Below are positions 35,744 through 47,010 of a DNA stretch of 64,000 nucleotides, piece by piece. A program made the translations under genes and the position numbers. The stretch covers positions 4,216,001-4,280,000 of the forward strand of contig NZ_CP013854.1 of NCBI RefSeq assembly GCF_001698125.1, in the 5' to 3' direction. The stretch comes from Pseudonocardia sp. HH130630-07 (GTDB lineage Bacteria > Actinomycetota > Actinomycetes > Mycobacteriales > Pseudonocardiaceae). The notes beneath the pieces are model-generated. The model saw nothing but the letters and a program-made list of their open reading frames with translations. It made no database searches and was not told the DNA's origin. Position 1 is the first letter of the stretch, and every line of letters begins with the position of its first letter.

Positions 35744-36740
35744 CTAGTCCGGGATCCGGACGGCGAAGGCCACGACGTCGTCGTCGGGGGCGGTGGTGAC
35801 GAGCTGGGCGATGACGGTGTCGACGATCTGTTGCGGCGTTTGGTCGCTGAGTGGGGCGAGGGTGTCGATGAGTCGTTGTGTGCCGGCGTCGAGGTCGCTG
35901 TCGCGTCGTTCGACGAGCCCGTCGGTGTAGAAGAACACCGTCGATCCGCCCTGCAGCGTGAGGTGGTGGTCGGTGCGCTGTCCCCGTCTGCTGAGTTTGA
36001 ACCCGAACAGGAGGTCGTGGGCGTCGAGCAGCCGAGGGGACCGGCCGGGGTGCAGCAGTATCGGTGGTGGGTGCCCGGCGTTGGTCCAGGTCATCGACCA
36101 GTCAGAGGATGGCGAGCGTCGTAGGTGGGCGACGACGGCGGTCCCGGCGGCGCCGAGGTCGAACTGTTCGTTGGCGGTCTCGAAGGCTTCGACAATCCGC
36201 GAGGGTGGCCCGCCGGGATGATCGACTGCTGCTTGGCGCAGCATCGAGCGCACCTGTCCCATGAGGGTGACCGCGGTCAGGGAGTGTCCGATGATGTCGC
36301 CGATCGACAGCATCATCGTGTGGTCGTGGGGACGGTCGGGGTCGGTGAGCGCGGCGGCGTCGTACCAGTCCCCGCCGACGTTCTCCCGGGAGTCGGCCGG
36401 CAGGTAGCGGGCGGCCATGGCCAGCTCACCGGTGCGGGGTAGCTCGGTGAGCATGGCGTTCTGCATCTCGTGCGCCACGGTGGTGCGGTGGGTCAACCGC
36501 CGGGCCCGCCCCATCGCCTGCCCGGCGTACCCGGCGATCGTGGCGATGTACAGCAGATCGGTCGGTTCCACCGCGTGGGGACGTGACCAGCCCAGCAGGA
36601 TCGCGCCGATGATCCGCCCGGGTGCCGGCAACGCAGCGACGACGACGCTGCCCAGCTCTCGTGCGCGCACGTCGTCCCCGCCTGGCCCCGGGTGGGATCG
36701 GTCGAACGCGGCCTGGTCCGGGTAGTGCAGGATCCCGCGG

Positions 36741-38720
<1,980 letters not shown>

Positions 38721-38887
38721 TCACGCGCACCGTCCTCCCCGACCGGGACATCTTCCCGACCGTGTGCCCGATTCTCTCGTCCCGGGGTGGGGAGTGGACA
38801 CCCCACCGGAGGGGTATACCGCGCCGCATGGCGGCGATCCACGGCGGCGGTGTTGATGCCGGTCACGCACCGGCCGGAGGAGGCCTG

Positions 38888-39265
38888 GTGACATCAGCGA
38901 CCGACCCGGAGCCGTCGCTGCGCCTCGACCCGTGCGGGCCGGGTGAACTCGCCCAGGTACGGGCCTGGCTACGGCGCCACATTACCGATCCCGATCGGGC
39001 GCTGGACGCCGAGCTGGTCGCGACCGAACTGATCACCAACGCCGCCGAACACGGCGGCGGCTCGGCCATCGTGCGGATCACCGTCACCGAGCCCGACCGC
39101 ATCCGTATCGAGGTCGCCGACACCAATCTCGCGGCGATGCTCACCGTCGGACGGTCCCGACTCGGACACCCCCGTGGGAACGGTCTGGCCATCGTCGACG
39201 CCGTCAGCTCCTGGGGTGTCGAACGCACCACCACCGGCAAGACCATCTGGGCCGACCTCAGCTGA
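38888..39265 (+). CDS. ATP-binding anti-sigma-factor-like protein (HATPase, RsbW type)
   Basis: 125 residues from a GTG with GGAGGAGG just upstream. The GHKL ATPase blocks are visible: the N-box LVATELITNAAEHGGGSAIV, the G1 motif VEVADT-like region (IRIEVADTNLAAML), and the G2 motif HPRGNGLAIVDAVSSWGVE. These small proteins phosphorylate or sequester anti-sigma partners and control alternative sigma factors. Its neighbour on the other strand is the SpoIIE-type phosphatase gene, the expected opposing enzyme, so the pair probably formed one partner-switching module. That module is now damaged on the phosphatase side. Confidence 0.82.
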   Translation: MTSATDPEPSLRLDPCGPGELAQVRAWLRRHITDPDRALDAELVATELITNAAEHGGGSAIVRITVTEPDRIRIEVADTNLAAMLTVGRSRLGHPRGNGLAIVDAVSSWGVERTTTGKTIWADLS

Positions 39266-39700
39266 CGTCAGCCAACCTCGCCCCCGTCCGCACGCACGAG
39301 AAACCGCGGATCACGGCGCATAGGTCCATCTCATGCGGGCAGGCGATGGACAGTGTCGACCCGATGCCTGGGCATCGCGTCACCCCAGGCCCGGCGGGTT
39401 GAACACTGAATAGTTCGCCGGGCCGTCCGGCGCGGGTCGGTGGAGTCGCTGCCGCGGGTGTCGGGAAGTGGTGCGCCGTGCACCGGTAATGCAGGGGAGT
39501 CGGCGGGCGGCGTCGTCGGCAGCGAGCCGAGCCGCGACGGGCACGACTGCGACCGATGTCGCGTGATACGGGCTCCACGGGCGACCGTCTGCCGCTGCCC
39601 GCGGGTCGATCACGACAGACACTGGCTTGGACACCCGTCGTGTGACGTGGCTGGCTGCCGCATCACGACGTGGCACAGCATCGTCACGAAAGGACACTGG
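39266..39700. other. No supported gene
   Basis: 435 bp between the HATPase gene and the esterase. Open frames in several directions lack starts and known motifs. It may carry the esterase promoter, but no clear -35/-10 pair was found. Confidence 0.4.
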
Positions 39701-40576
39701 ATGAGCAGCATGCTGCACGGTTGTCTCGCCGACACCGACTACTTCGAGCTCACCGCGCAGTCCGGGCGCAGCTACGGCATCTGGGTGACCACCCCGCCCG
39801 GCTACGCGGAGTCCACGGAGCCCTTGCCGCTGATCTACGTGCTGGACGGCAACGGGGCCGTGGGATTCACCGCTCCCTTGGTGACGGTCCAGACCGACCC
39901 CTACCTGACGTTGGCTCCCTACATCCAGGTCAGCATCGGCTACGCGGGCGAGGCCGCCGAGCACTGGGTGCAGCTGCGCAACCGCGACTTCGTACCCCCG
40001 GGGGAGCCCGTCTCCGATGACATGGTGCCCGCCCTCGAGGCGGCCCGGGACTCGGGCGCGATGTCCCAGCAGGAGATGGACGCCTTCCTCGCCGAGCTCA
40101 CCGACACCCGGGCTGATCTGTTCCTCGACTTCCTGACCGACGATCTCCACCCGCACCTGCAGTCCCGGTTCCGCGTCGCCGACTCCGGGCACGGGCTCTT
40201 CGGCTACTCCTACGGCGGTCTCTTCGCCCTCTACGCGTGGCTGCGCGACGCGGCCCCGTTCTCCGCCGTCGGCGCGGGCAGCCCGGGGGTCCTCACCCCC
40301 GACAGCCGGATCTTCGCCATGATCGACGCCCTCCCGGCACGTCCCGCGGATCCGCTCGCCCCGCGGCTGCACATCACTGTGAACGAGCTCGAGGCACTCG
40401 GGGACATCGCGTTCCCCCGCAGGCTGGCGCAGAACGTGCTCGACGTCGTCGACCGGCTACTGCGCACGGACCGGGCGCCGGACGTCACCCGGGCGCTGTT
40501 GCGGGAGACCCACTCGACCGGGCTGCAGGCCTCGTTCCTGGACTACCTCAAGGTCTGCCACTCGCGCCCGGCGTAG
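39701..40576 (+). CDS. Alpha/beta hydrolase of the esterase D/IroE-like type
   Basis: 291 residues from the ATG at 39701 with GAAAGGA 7 nt upstream. It has YGIWVTTPPGYAESTEPLPL, IYVLDGNGAVGF, IQVSIGY, the nucleophile elbow LFGYSYGGLFALYAWL, GAGSPGVLTPDSRIF and RLHITVNELE, and a C-terminal His region (LRETHSTGLQASFLDYL). This is the arrangement of ferri-siderophore esterase/esterase D relatives. No signal peptide is seen. The substrate is not clear; no siderophore genes are nearby. A GC-rich short hairpin follows at about 40580. Confidence 0.8.
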   Translation: MSSMLHGCLADTDYFELTAQSGRSYGIWVTTPPGYAESTEPLPLIYVLDGNGAVGFTAPLVTVQTDPYLTLAPYIQVSIGYAGEAAEHWVQLRNRDFVPPGEPVSDDMVPALEAARDSGAMSQQEMDAFLAELTDTRADLFLDFLTDDLHPHLQSRFRVADSGHGLFGYSYGGLFALYAWLRDAAPFSAVGAGSPGVLTPDSRIFAMIDALPARPADPLAPRLHITVNELEALGDIAFPRRLAQNVLDVVDRLLRTDRAPDVTRALLRETHSTGLQASFLDYLKVCHSRPA

Positions 40577-40629
40577 ACGCCCGCGGGCCCGCCCGCGTGG
40601 TCCACAGCCCGAGCTTGCTGCGGACTCGA

Positions 40630-41239
40630 TCACTGAGCAGCGCGTGCGGCCTCGCGTAGCCACACCATCGTGTCGTTCGGCGGCCGGGCGATGACGTCCT
40701 TGCCGATGAGCTGCTCGGCGTTGATGGACTGCTCGCGGGTCAGGTCGACCTCCGTGTTACCGCCACCTGCCGTTGCCCGGGGACCAGGACACGACGTCGG
40801 CGCCGGCGGCCGCCACCAGGTACTCGCGTTCGTCGCCGAGGTAGGCGAGCAACTGCGCCGAGGCGAACATCCCCACCCACACCTGGCCGTGGTGAACTCC
40901 GTCCGGCTGCCGGTTGAGCGCGAAGTCCCGGGCGATCGCCGGTTTCGTTGTCCAGGACATCCCGAACCGTCGCTCGGCCGTAGCGCCCCGGAACAGCCGG
41001 CGGGCTCCGAGTGGACGCCGAGCTCGCCGGGCACTGGGGTCCCCGGAGGCCCACACGAAGTATCCCGCGTGATCCACCATGCTCCGCCACGCCGCGGCAC
41101 TGTCCAGAGGGTCAACTCGTGAGCGGCACCGCCAGAGCGGCGGGAACTCGGCCATCATCTGGTCGGGGGTGACCTCCCCGGCCCGGAAACGCGTGTACAG
41201 CTCGACGGCGGCCCGGTCCCACTCGTTGAGGCCGATCAC
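40630..41239 (-). pseudogene. Possible ADP-ribosyltransferase-fold protein with a late frameshift
   Basis: The frame from the GTG at 41239 reads IGLNEWDRAAVELYTRFRAG, WRSMVDHAGYFVWASGDPSA, RRLFRGATAERRFGMSWTTK, PAIARDFALNRQPDGVHHGQ, VWVGMFASAQLLAYLGDERE and YLVAAAGADVVSWSPG. Near 40762 the frame is lost; the natural end NTEVDLTREQSINAEQLIGK plus a short tail is in another frame. The R-G then SWT-x-x-x-x-A-x-x-FA pattern, with a later E-Y, resembles ADP-ribosyltransferase folds seen in toxins and phage proteins. That link is tentative. Its start overlaps the stop of the preceding fragment, so both were one operon. Confidence 0.5.
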
Positions 41240-41430
41240 GGTGTGACGCCGGGAAAGGACGTGACGCCGGGAAAGACTGTGGACGTCGTGTACAGCACCG
41301 GGTCCCTCCACCCTTCGCCCAGCACCACGAGCAGCGCCTGGCCGACAAGCCCCTCGACGATCCTGCCCGTAGCCGGGAGTGCCGACGCGACCGAGACTAC
41401 GCGCGCACCGGCCCGCAGCTTGCCCAGCCG
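41238..41430 (-). pseudogene. C-terminal fragment of a hypothetical protein
   Basis: A minus-strand frame reads GKLRAGARVVSVASALPATG, RIVEGLVGQALLVVLGEGWR, DPVLYTTSTVFPGVTSFPGV and TP before a TGA that overlaps the next start. IS256-A2 removed the N-terminus. Near the end the DNA has a 16-bp direct repeat (GTGACGCCGGGAAAG), read as PGVTSFPGVT. No family is recognised. Coupling to the ADP-ribosyltransferase-like gene suggests a partner, but the role is unknown. Confidence 0.45.
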
Positions 41431-41502
41431 GGGGGCCTGTGCAAGGAACGGTGGTTCCGGCCCGACACGCCGGGCTCGGGTCCGGTGGGATGGGCACTGT
41501 GA

Positions 41503-42589
41503 GTGATGACATCGGACCTTGTGGGTTCAGCCAAGGATGAGACGGGTTCAGGGCGTCAGCTCTCGCCCGAGCAGGCCGCCGCGGCGGCGATGGTGGCCGA
41601 CGCGCGAGCACGCGGCCTGGAGCTGACCGGCCCGGATGGGCTGTTGAAGCTGTTCACCAAGAACGTTCTGGAGACTGCGCTCGGGGAGGAGATGACCGAG
41701 CACCTCGGGCATGCAAAGAACCGGGCCGACCCGGACCGGGAATCGACGAACAACCGGAACGGTCACCGGTCGAAGACGGTGATCTCCGATGCTGTCGGGG
41801 AGGTCGAGATCGAGGTGCCGAGAGACCGCGACTCGACGTTCGAACCCCAGATCGTTCGGAAACGGCAACGGCGGTTGGGGGATGTCGATGAGATCGTGTT
41901 GTCGCTGTACGCGAAGGGTTTGACGACCGGGGAGATCTCGGCGCATTTCTCGGAGATCTACGGGGCGTCGGTGTCGAAGGAGACCGTCTCACGGATCACC
42001 GACTCGGTGATCGCCGAGATGCAGGAATGGGTGTCGCGGCCACTCGATGCGGTGTACGTCGCGGTCTTCGTGGACGCGATCATGGTGAAGGTCCGCGACG
42101 GGCAGGTCGCCAACCGGCCCGTCTACGCGGCGATCGGGGTCACCGTCGACGGCCGCAAGGACGTGCTGGGCCTGTGGGCCGGCTCCGGTGGTGAGGGCGC
42201 GAAGTTCTGGCTGGGGGTGCTGACCGACCTGCGTAACCGCGGCATGCGGGACGTGTTCTTCCTGGTCTGCGACGGGTTGAAAGGCCTGCCCGAGGTGGTG
42301 GAGAACGTGTGGCCACAGACCATCGTGCAGACATGCATCGTGCACTTGATCAGGATCTCGTTCCGGTTGACGTCGCGGCGTGACACCGATGCGATCAAGC
42401 GAGGGATTCGGGCGATCTACACGGCCCCCACCGCCGACGCCGCTCTCGCTGCTCTCGATGACCTCGACGAGAAATGGGGTCGCACTTATCCGGCGATGAT
42501 CCGGTTGTGGCGCAACGCCTGGACCGAGTTCGTTCCGTTCCTCGACTACGATGCCGAGATCCGTGCCGTGTTGTGTTCGACGAACGCGA
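41503..42589 (+). pseudogene. IS256-A transposase, N-terminal part (copy 2)
   Basis: Near-identical to copy 1 (8996-10082); one visible difference is LIRISFRLTS here against LIRNSFRLTS there. It has both Asp blocks (FVDAIMVKVRDG, FFLVCDGLKGLPEVV) and ends at STNAI. The C-terminal half, ESLNARYRRAVRARGHFPSE then AAALKCLYLVTRSLDPTGRG, lies at 45389-45598. The interruption is again directly before the conserved Glu. Confidence 0.9.
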
Positions 42590-42647
42590 TCTGGGTGTTT
42601 AGATCAAGGAGTCGGTCAGGGCGTTGCTTCCCCGGCCGATGCTCGAG

Positions 42648-42799
42648 GCGGCCAGCCCTGACTCTGAACGCTATTGACGCCGTGAGGCTGTCTTCGATTC
42701 GAAGTGTCGGGCTGGCCGCGTGAGCGCAGGCCCGCGGTGCCTGGCTTGAAGAGAGCCTGCCTGACTCAACCCAGATCTGCCGACACCGCGGGCCTGCGC
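42648..42799 (+). ncRNA. Predicted IS110 bridge RNA (copy 3), target- and donor-binding loops
   Basis: Loop 1: GCGGCCAGCCC (42648-42658) pairs with GGGCTGGCCGC (42709-42719), extended by GAC with GTC. Inside, the 5' side holds GAACGCTATT (42666-42675), close to target GAACGCGATC. A small GACGCC/GGCtGTC hairpin follows. The 3' side holds GATTCGA (42696-42702), the complement of target TCGAATC. Loop 2: GCGCAGGCCCGCGGTG (42724-42739) pairs with 42784-42799. Its 5' side AAGAGAGC (42749-42756) equals the element's right end. Its 3' side ACCCAGA (42769-42775) is the complement of TCTGGGT, core plus left end. This two-loop layout is that of IS621-type bridge RNAs. Confidence 0.8.
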
Positions 42800-42917
42800 T
42801 GTCCACGATAGGCCACGCAGACGGGAACAAGTGTTGACGCACGAACACGGTGTCGCGGGGATCGATCCTCACAAGAATACGGCTACCATCGCAGTCCTCG
42901 ATCATCGAGGCGCGGCG

Positions 42918-44337
42918 AGGCGTGTCACGCGAGCCGTGTAAGCCGCGGGTGGACCAAGATCGACCGCAGTGATCAACACGGCGGTCGGGAGGGACACCCA
43001 CGTGAGCGAGAACCAACCCGATCCCGACGGTGAGACCGCGGCTGCCCGCCGGCTTGCCGAGGCGCTCGACCCGTCGGCGATCGACGCGCTGTTGGCCGAT
43101 GCGAAGGCCGCCGGTACCCCGATCGACGGCGTCGACGGACTGCTCAACCAGATGACCAAGGCCGTGCTCGAACGGTCGCTGCAGACCGAGATGACCCACC
43201 ACCTCGGCTATGACCGCGACGACCCCGCCGGACACGGTACCGGCAATTCGCGTAATGGCAGCGCTACCAAGAAGGTGTCGACCACGAACGGGCCGGTGAC
43301 GATCAGCGTGCCGCGGGACCGGAATGGCGAGTTCGAGCCGCAGATCGTGCCGAAACGCGCCCGTCGGGTCGGCCAGATCGACGAGCTGGTGCTCTCCTGT
43401 TACGCCCGCGGAATGTCGACCCGCGACATCGAAGCGCACCTGCTCGAAGTGTACGGGGTGGAGGCGTCACGGGAACTGATCTCGAACATCACCGATGTGG
43501 TGACCGACGAGATCGAGATCTGGCGGAATCGGCCGGTCGACGAGGTCTACCCGATCGTCTATATCGACGGTATCCGAATCAAGATCCGGGACAAGGCCGC
43601 GGTCACGATCAAGAGCGCGCACCTGGTCATCGGCGTGGACGTCGAGGGCCGCAAGCACGCGCTGGGCTGCTGGATCGCCGAGACCGAGGGCGCGAAGTTC
43701 TGGCACGCGGTGCTCACCCAGCTGCGCAACCGCGGGCTGCGCGACATCCTGATCGCCTGCTGCGATGGCCTGAGTGGTCTTCCTGAAGCCATCACCAGCG
43801 TCTTCCCCGACGCCGTCGTCCAGACATGCGTGGTGCACGTGATCCGCAACGCGATGCGGTTCGTGTCCTACCAGGACCGGAAGAAGATCGTGAAGTCCAT
43901 GAAGACGATCTACACCGCGCCCACCGTCGAGGCCGCCGAGCTCGCCCTGAAGGATCTTGACACCGAGTGGGGACGACAGTACCCGGGAGTGCTCGACGTC
44001 TGGCGTCGTGCGTGGAACGAGTTCATTCCGTTCCTCGACTACCCGCCCGAACTACGGCGGATCGTCTACACCACCAACACCATCGAATCCATCAACTTCC
44101 AACTCCGGAAAATCACAAAGACTCGCGGGCACTTCCCGTCGGACGAGGCGGCGATGAAGCTACTCTACCTCGGCCTGCGGAACATTCCGAGCAAGAGAGG
44201 AGGTGAGTCCGGAACCGGAACACATGGCTGGAAAACAGCCCTGAACACCCTGGTCGTCCTCTTCCCTGGACGACTTCCTCTGTGATAGCTTAACCACATC
44301 AGTCACCCGTGGCTTACACGGGAACCGTGACAGGCTC
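42918..44337 (+). mobile_element. IS256 type B, copy 3 (complete)
   Basis: 1,420 bp. The right flank AGGCGGCG (44338-44345) is IS110 sequence; the left flank reads AGGCGCGGCG, the same 8 bp with two extra bases. It sits at the same IS110 position as the junction at 14130/14131. Confidence 0.9.
43002..44285 (+). CDS. IS256-B transposase, copy 3
   Basis: Third copy of the 427-residue transposase, apparently identical to those at 12795 and 36825, with all DDE blocks (IVYIDGIRIKIRD, LIACCDGLSGLPEAI, TTNTIESINFQLRK). Identity among the three copies indicates recent movement. Confidence 0.93.
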   Translation: MSENQPDPDGETAAARRLAEALDPSAIDALLADAKAAGTPIDGVDGLLNQMTKAVLERSLQTEMTHHLGYDRDDPAGHGTGNSRNGSATKKVSTTNGPVTISVPRDRNGEFEPQIVPKRARRVGQIDELVLSCYARGMSTRDIEAHLLEVYGVEASRELISNITDVVTDEIEIWRNRPVDEVYPIVYIDGIRIKIRDKAAVTIKSAHLVIGVDVEGRKHALGCWIAETEGAKFWHAVLTQLRNRGLRDILIACCDGLSGLPEAITSVFPDAVVQTCVVHVIRNAMRFVSYQDRKKIVKSMKTIYTAPTVEAAELALKDLDTEWGRQYPGVLDVWRRAWNEFIPFLDYPPELRRIVYTTNTIESINFQLRKITKTRGHFPSDEAAMKLLYLGLRNIPSKRGGESGTGTHGWKTALNTLVVLFPGRLPL

Positions 44338-45635
44338 AGGCGGCGTGGTCGACAACAAGTCCTTCTCCATCACCAAGGGCGGTATCGATGAGCTGCTGAC
44401 GTTCCTGCTCGGTGTCGAGCTGACGATCGACCGGATCGGCATCGAAGGATCGGGATTTCTCGGCCAGCCGCTGGTCCTCGCGCTCGCGGCCGCGGGTTAC
44501 GACGTGCGCGAAGTCCAAGCCAACCGCACCGCGGAGCGGCGTAAGCGTCGTCGTCGGGCCAAGACCGACGCCGAGGACGCGGAGGCCATCGCCCGAGAGG
44601 CCCTCAGCGACCCCGAGCTGCCTCCGGCCGGGAAGCACACCGCGCCCAGCCCGACATGGCAGACGCTCACGGTGATCCGCGACTGGCGTGAATCTCTTGT
44701 CCTGCAGCGTGTTCGGCTGCTCACCGAGTCCGAAGCAGTACTCGTCACGCTCCCCGTCGCCATCCGCGCCACGTTGCCCTCGACCAGCCGCGTTCTCCCG
44801 CAGCTCCAGTCCCTGGTCGACGGCGTCGCGAACCCCGATCTGCTCAGCCCAGCCGAGCGGCTCAAGCTCGACCGGCTCGCGGCCAGCCTGAACGACATCA
44901 TCACCCTGACGGCGCGGATCAAGGAACTCGACCGACAGATTCCCGCCCTCCTCAGCGACCTTGGCTGCACCCTCACAGAGGTCCGCGGTGTCGGCGTGGT
45001 CACAGCCATGGATCTTCTGGTCGAGATCGGCGATCCGTGCCGGTTCACGACCGAGGCCCAGTTTGCACGCTGGTGCGGAATCGCGCCCGTCGCCCTCTCG
45101 TCGGGTGAAGGTCACGGGCCGGCCCGTCGGCACCGACTCGACCTCGGCGGCAATCGAGCTGTCAACTCTGTTCTGCACATCGTGCACGTCACGCAAGTCC
45201 GATGCCACCCGCCGGCGAAAGAGTACATGGCGAAACGGGTCACCGACAACAAGACAAAACGTGAGGCTCGGCGAAGCCACAAGCGGCAGCTCGCGAACAT
45301 CATCATCAGACACATGTGGACCGACGCAAGACGCTCCACGGCGACCACACCGACCAGCTCCGCAGCTGCTGCTTGACAAGAGAGCTTCGAATCACTCAAC
45401 GCCCGCTACCGCCGAGCGGTACGGGCGCGAGGGCATTTCCCCAGCGAGGCGGCCGCGTTGAAATGCCTGTATCTTGTGACCCGCAGCCTCGACCCGACCG
45501 GGCGAGGCCGCGCACGGTGGACGATCCGCTGGAAGCCGGTGATCAACGCCTTCGCGATCACGTTCGGTGACCGCTGGCCGTCCGCCGAGCACTACTGACC
45601 AACAACGCCGGAACCACCGTTCCTGTTACAGACCC

Positions 45636-45651
45636 ATTGGGAGACATGCCC
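45636..45651 (+). mobile_element. Right-end remnant of IS5 type C
   Basis: ATTGGGAGACATGCCC followed by TA is the end of an IS5-C element. The rest of an IS5-C, cut at exactly ATTGGGAG, lies at 10153 in reverse. This piece is the missing end of that element. Confidence 0.8.
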
Positions 45652-46136
45652 TAGCCCTGCTCGGCCGCCCACGCGGCGACCCGGCGCTCGCTCTCCTGCG
45701 GGGAGAGATCCTCGACCCGGGTCATCACCGACCAGCGCACGCCGTAGGGGTCCACGACCGAGGCGAACCGGTCCCCGGAGACGAACGTCGCGAGCGGCTC
45801 CCGGACGGTCGACCCGGCCGCGGCCAGCACGGCGACCGCAGCGTCGGCGTCCGGCACGTAGATCGCCAGCGACATGCTGACCGGGTGGTCACCGGCCGGT
45901 GCGGCGACGAGGCCGTAGCCCGGCATCGCGTCGCCGACGGTGAGCCGCCCGGACGGCAGCTCCAGCTCGGCGTGCGCGACGACGCCGCCCATCTCGGTGA
46001 CCGAGGCGACCCGGGCCCCGAACGCCGCGGAGTAGAGTTCGATCGCCGCGCTCGCGGACCCGACCACCAGGTGCGGGGTCAGTGAGGTGCTGGTGACCGG
46101 ACGGCCGTCGACGGTGTGTTCTGCGGTCTTCGTCAT
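45651..46136 (-). CDS. VOC-family (glyoxalase-like) protein
   Basis: 161 residues of the vicinal-oxygen-chelate fold, closest to the PhnB/YdeM type: TSLTPHLVVGSASAAIELYS, AFGARVASVTEMGGVVAHAE, LELPSGRLTVGD, VSMSLAIYVPDADAAVAVLA and ASVVDPYGVRWSVMTRVEDL. Members bind metals and act as dioxygenase, isomerase or resistance proteins; the substrate is unknown. The TAG stop is formed by the last base of the IS5-C remnant plus its TA target, so the insertion lies exactly at the end of the gene and may have altered the last residues. It diverges from the AraC-type gene. Confidence 0.85.
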   Translation of the reverse strand: MTKTAEHTVDGRPVTSTSLTPHLVVGSASAAIELYSAAFGARVASVTEMGGVVAHAELELPSGRLTVGDAMPGYGLVAAPAGDHPVSMSLAIYVPDADAAVAVLAAAGSTVREPLATFVSGDRFASVVDPYGVRWSVMTRVEDLSPQESERRVAAWAAEQG

Positions 46137-46195
46137 GTGCTCAGCCTCCCCAGCGGCGCCCCGCCGTTCTTGAAGATTCCCGACAGGAGGTCGGC

Positions 46196-46964
46196 GTGGT
46201 CGTCTCGCGCGGGCACCTCAATCCCGGGTCGCCGGGGGTGGCGCTGTCGCGGTTCCCGGTGGGGCTCGACCCGCTCGTGCGGTGGGCGTGGGTGGTCCGC
46301 TGGGAGCTGGCGCCCGGCCGCACCGTCGCGCAACGGGTGCTGCAGTACCCGTCGTTCAACCTCGTGGCCGGGCCGCAGGGGGCCGACCTGCACGGGCCGC
46401 GGACGGTCGTCGACGTGCGGGAGCTCGCGGGCCGGTCCTGGGTGGTGGGCCTGCTGCTCCGCCCGGGTGCGACGCCGGCGCTGACCGGCACCCCGCCCGC
46501 CGCGCTGGCCGGTACCGCGGAACCGATGCCCGGCGCCCCGATCGCCGAGCTGACCGCGGCGGTGCACGCCCCCGGCGGCCCGGACCGTGCGGTCGCCGCC
46601 GTGGTGCGCTACTGGCTGGAGCCGGTCGCCGGGCGGGTCACCGAGGCCGGGCGGCTGGTCAACCGGGCGTGCGCGCTGGCCGAGGACCGTCCCGACATCG
46701 TCCGGGTCGACCAGCTGGCCGCCGAGGTCCAGGTCGCGCCCCGCACCCTGGAACGGCTGGTTCGGGCTCACGCCGTTGTGGCTGATCGACTGCCGGCGGT
46801 TGCAGGCCGCGGCGACCGCGCTGCGTGAGGACCCGGACGCCGACCTCGCCGCGCTCGCCGCCGACCTCGGCTACGCCGACCAGGCCCACTTCACCCGTCG
46901 CTACCGGGCCGTCGTGGGGGAGACGCCGGGGGCGACCCGCCGGGCGGCCCGGCTCGCGGGCTGA
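46196..46964 (+). pseudogene. AraC-family regulator with a frameshift in the DNA-binding domain
   Basis: The frame starts at a GTG (46196) with AGGAGG 6 nt upstream. The N-terminal sensing part reads LSRFPVGLDPLVRWAWVVRW, VLQYPSFNLVAGPQGADLHG, then VDQLAAEVQVAPRTLERLVR, the first AraC helix-turn-helix. Beyond LVR the frame fails. The second half, FGLTPLWLIDCRRLQAAATA, LAALAADLGYADQAHFTRRY and RAVVGETPG, is in another frame ending at 46964. A small deletion near 46763 explains it. It diverges from the VOC gene, which it may once have controlled. Confidence 0.8.
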
Positions 46965-47010
46965 CTGCGATCATGCCCCGTACGGTCCACCGGCGTACTA
47001 CCCTCCGCTC

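Larger units (their letters stand above)
42592..45386 (+). mobile_element. IS110 type A, copy 3, interrupted by IS256-B3
   Basis: The left end starts TGGGTGTTTAG after core TC (42590-42591) and the right end is GACAAGAGAGCT before core TC (45387-45388). The recombinase starts at a GTG (42831), runs 29 codons, is broken by IS256-B3, and resumes at 44338 to 45376. The left end with the bridge RNA is complete. Confidence 0.92.
41431..45635 (+). mobile_element. IS256 type A, copy 2, containing IS110-A3, which contains IS256-B3
   Basis: Three-level nest. IS256-A begins GGGCCTGTGC at 41431 and ends CAGACCC at 45635. IS110-A3 (42592-45386) splits it at NAI|ESLN. IS256-B3 (42918-44337) splits that IS110. 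The right flank ATTGGGAG (45636-45643) matches CTCCCAAT beside copy 1 (10153-10160); the left flank CAGCCGGG does not match the right one. Confidence 0.93.
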
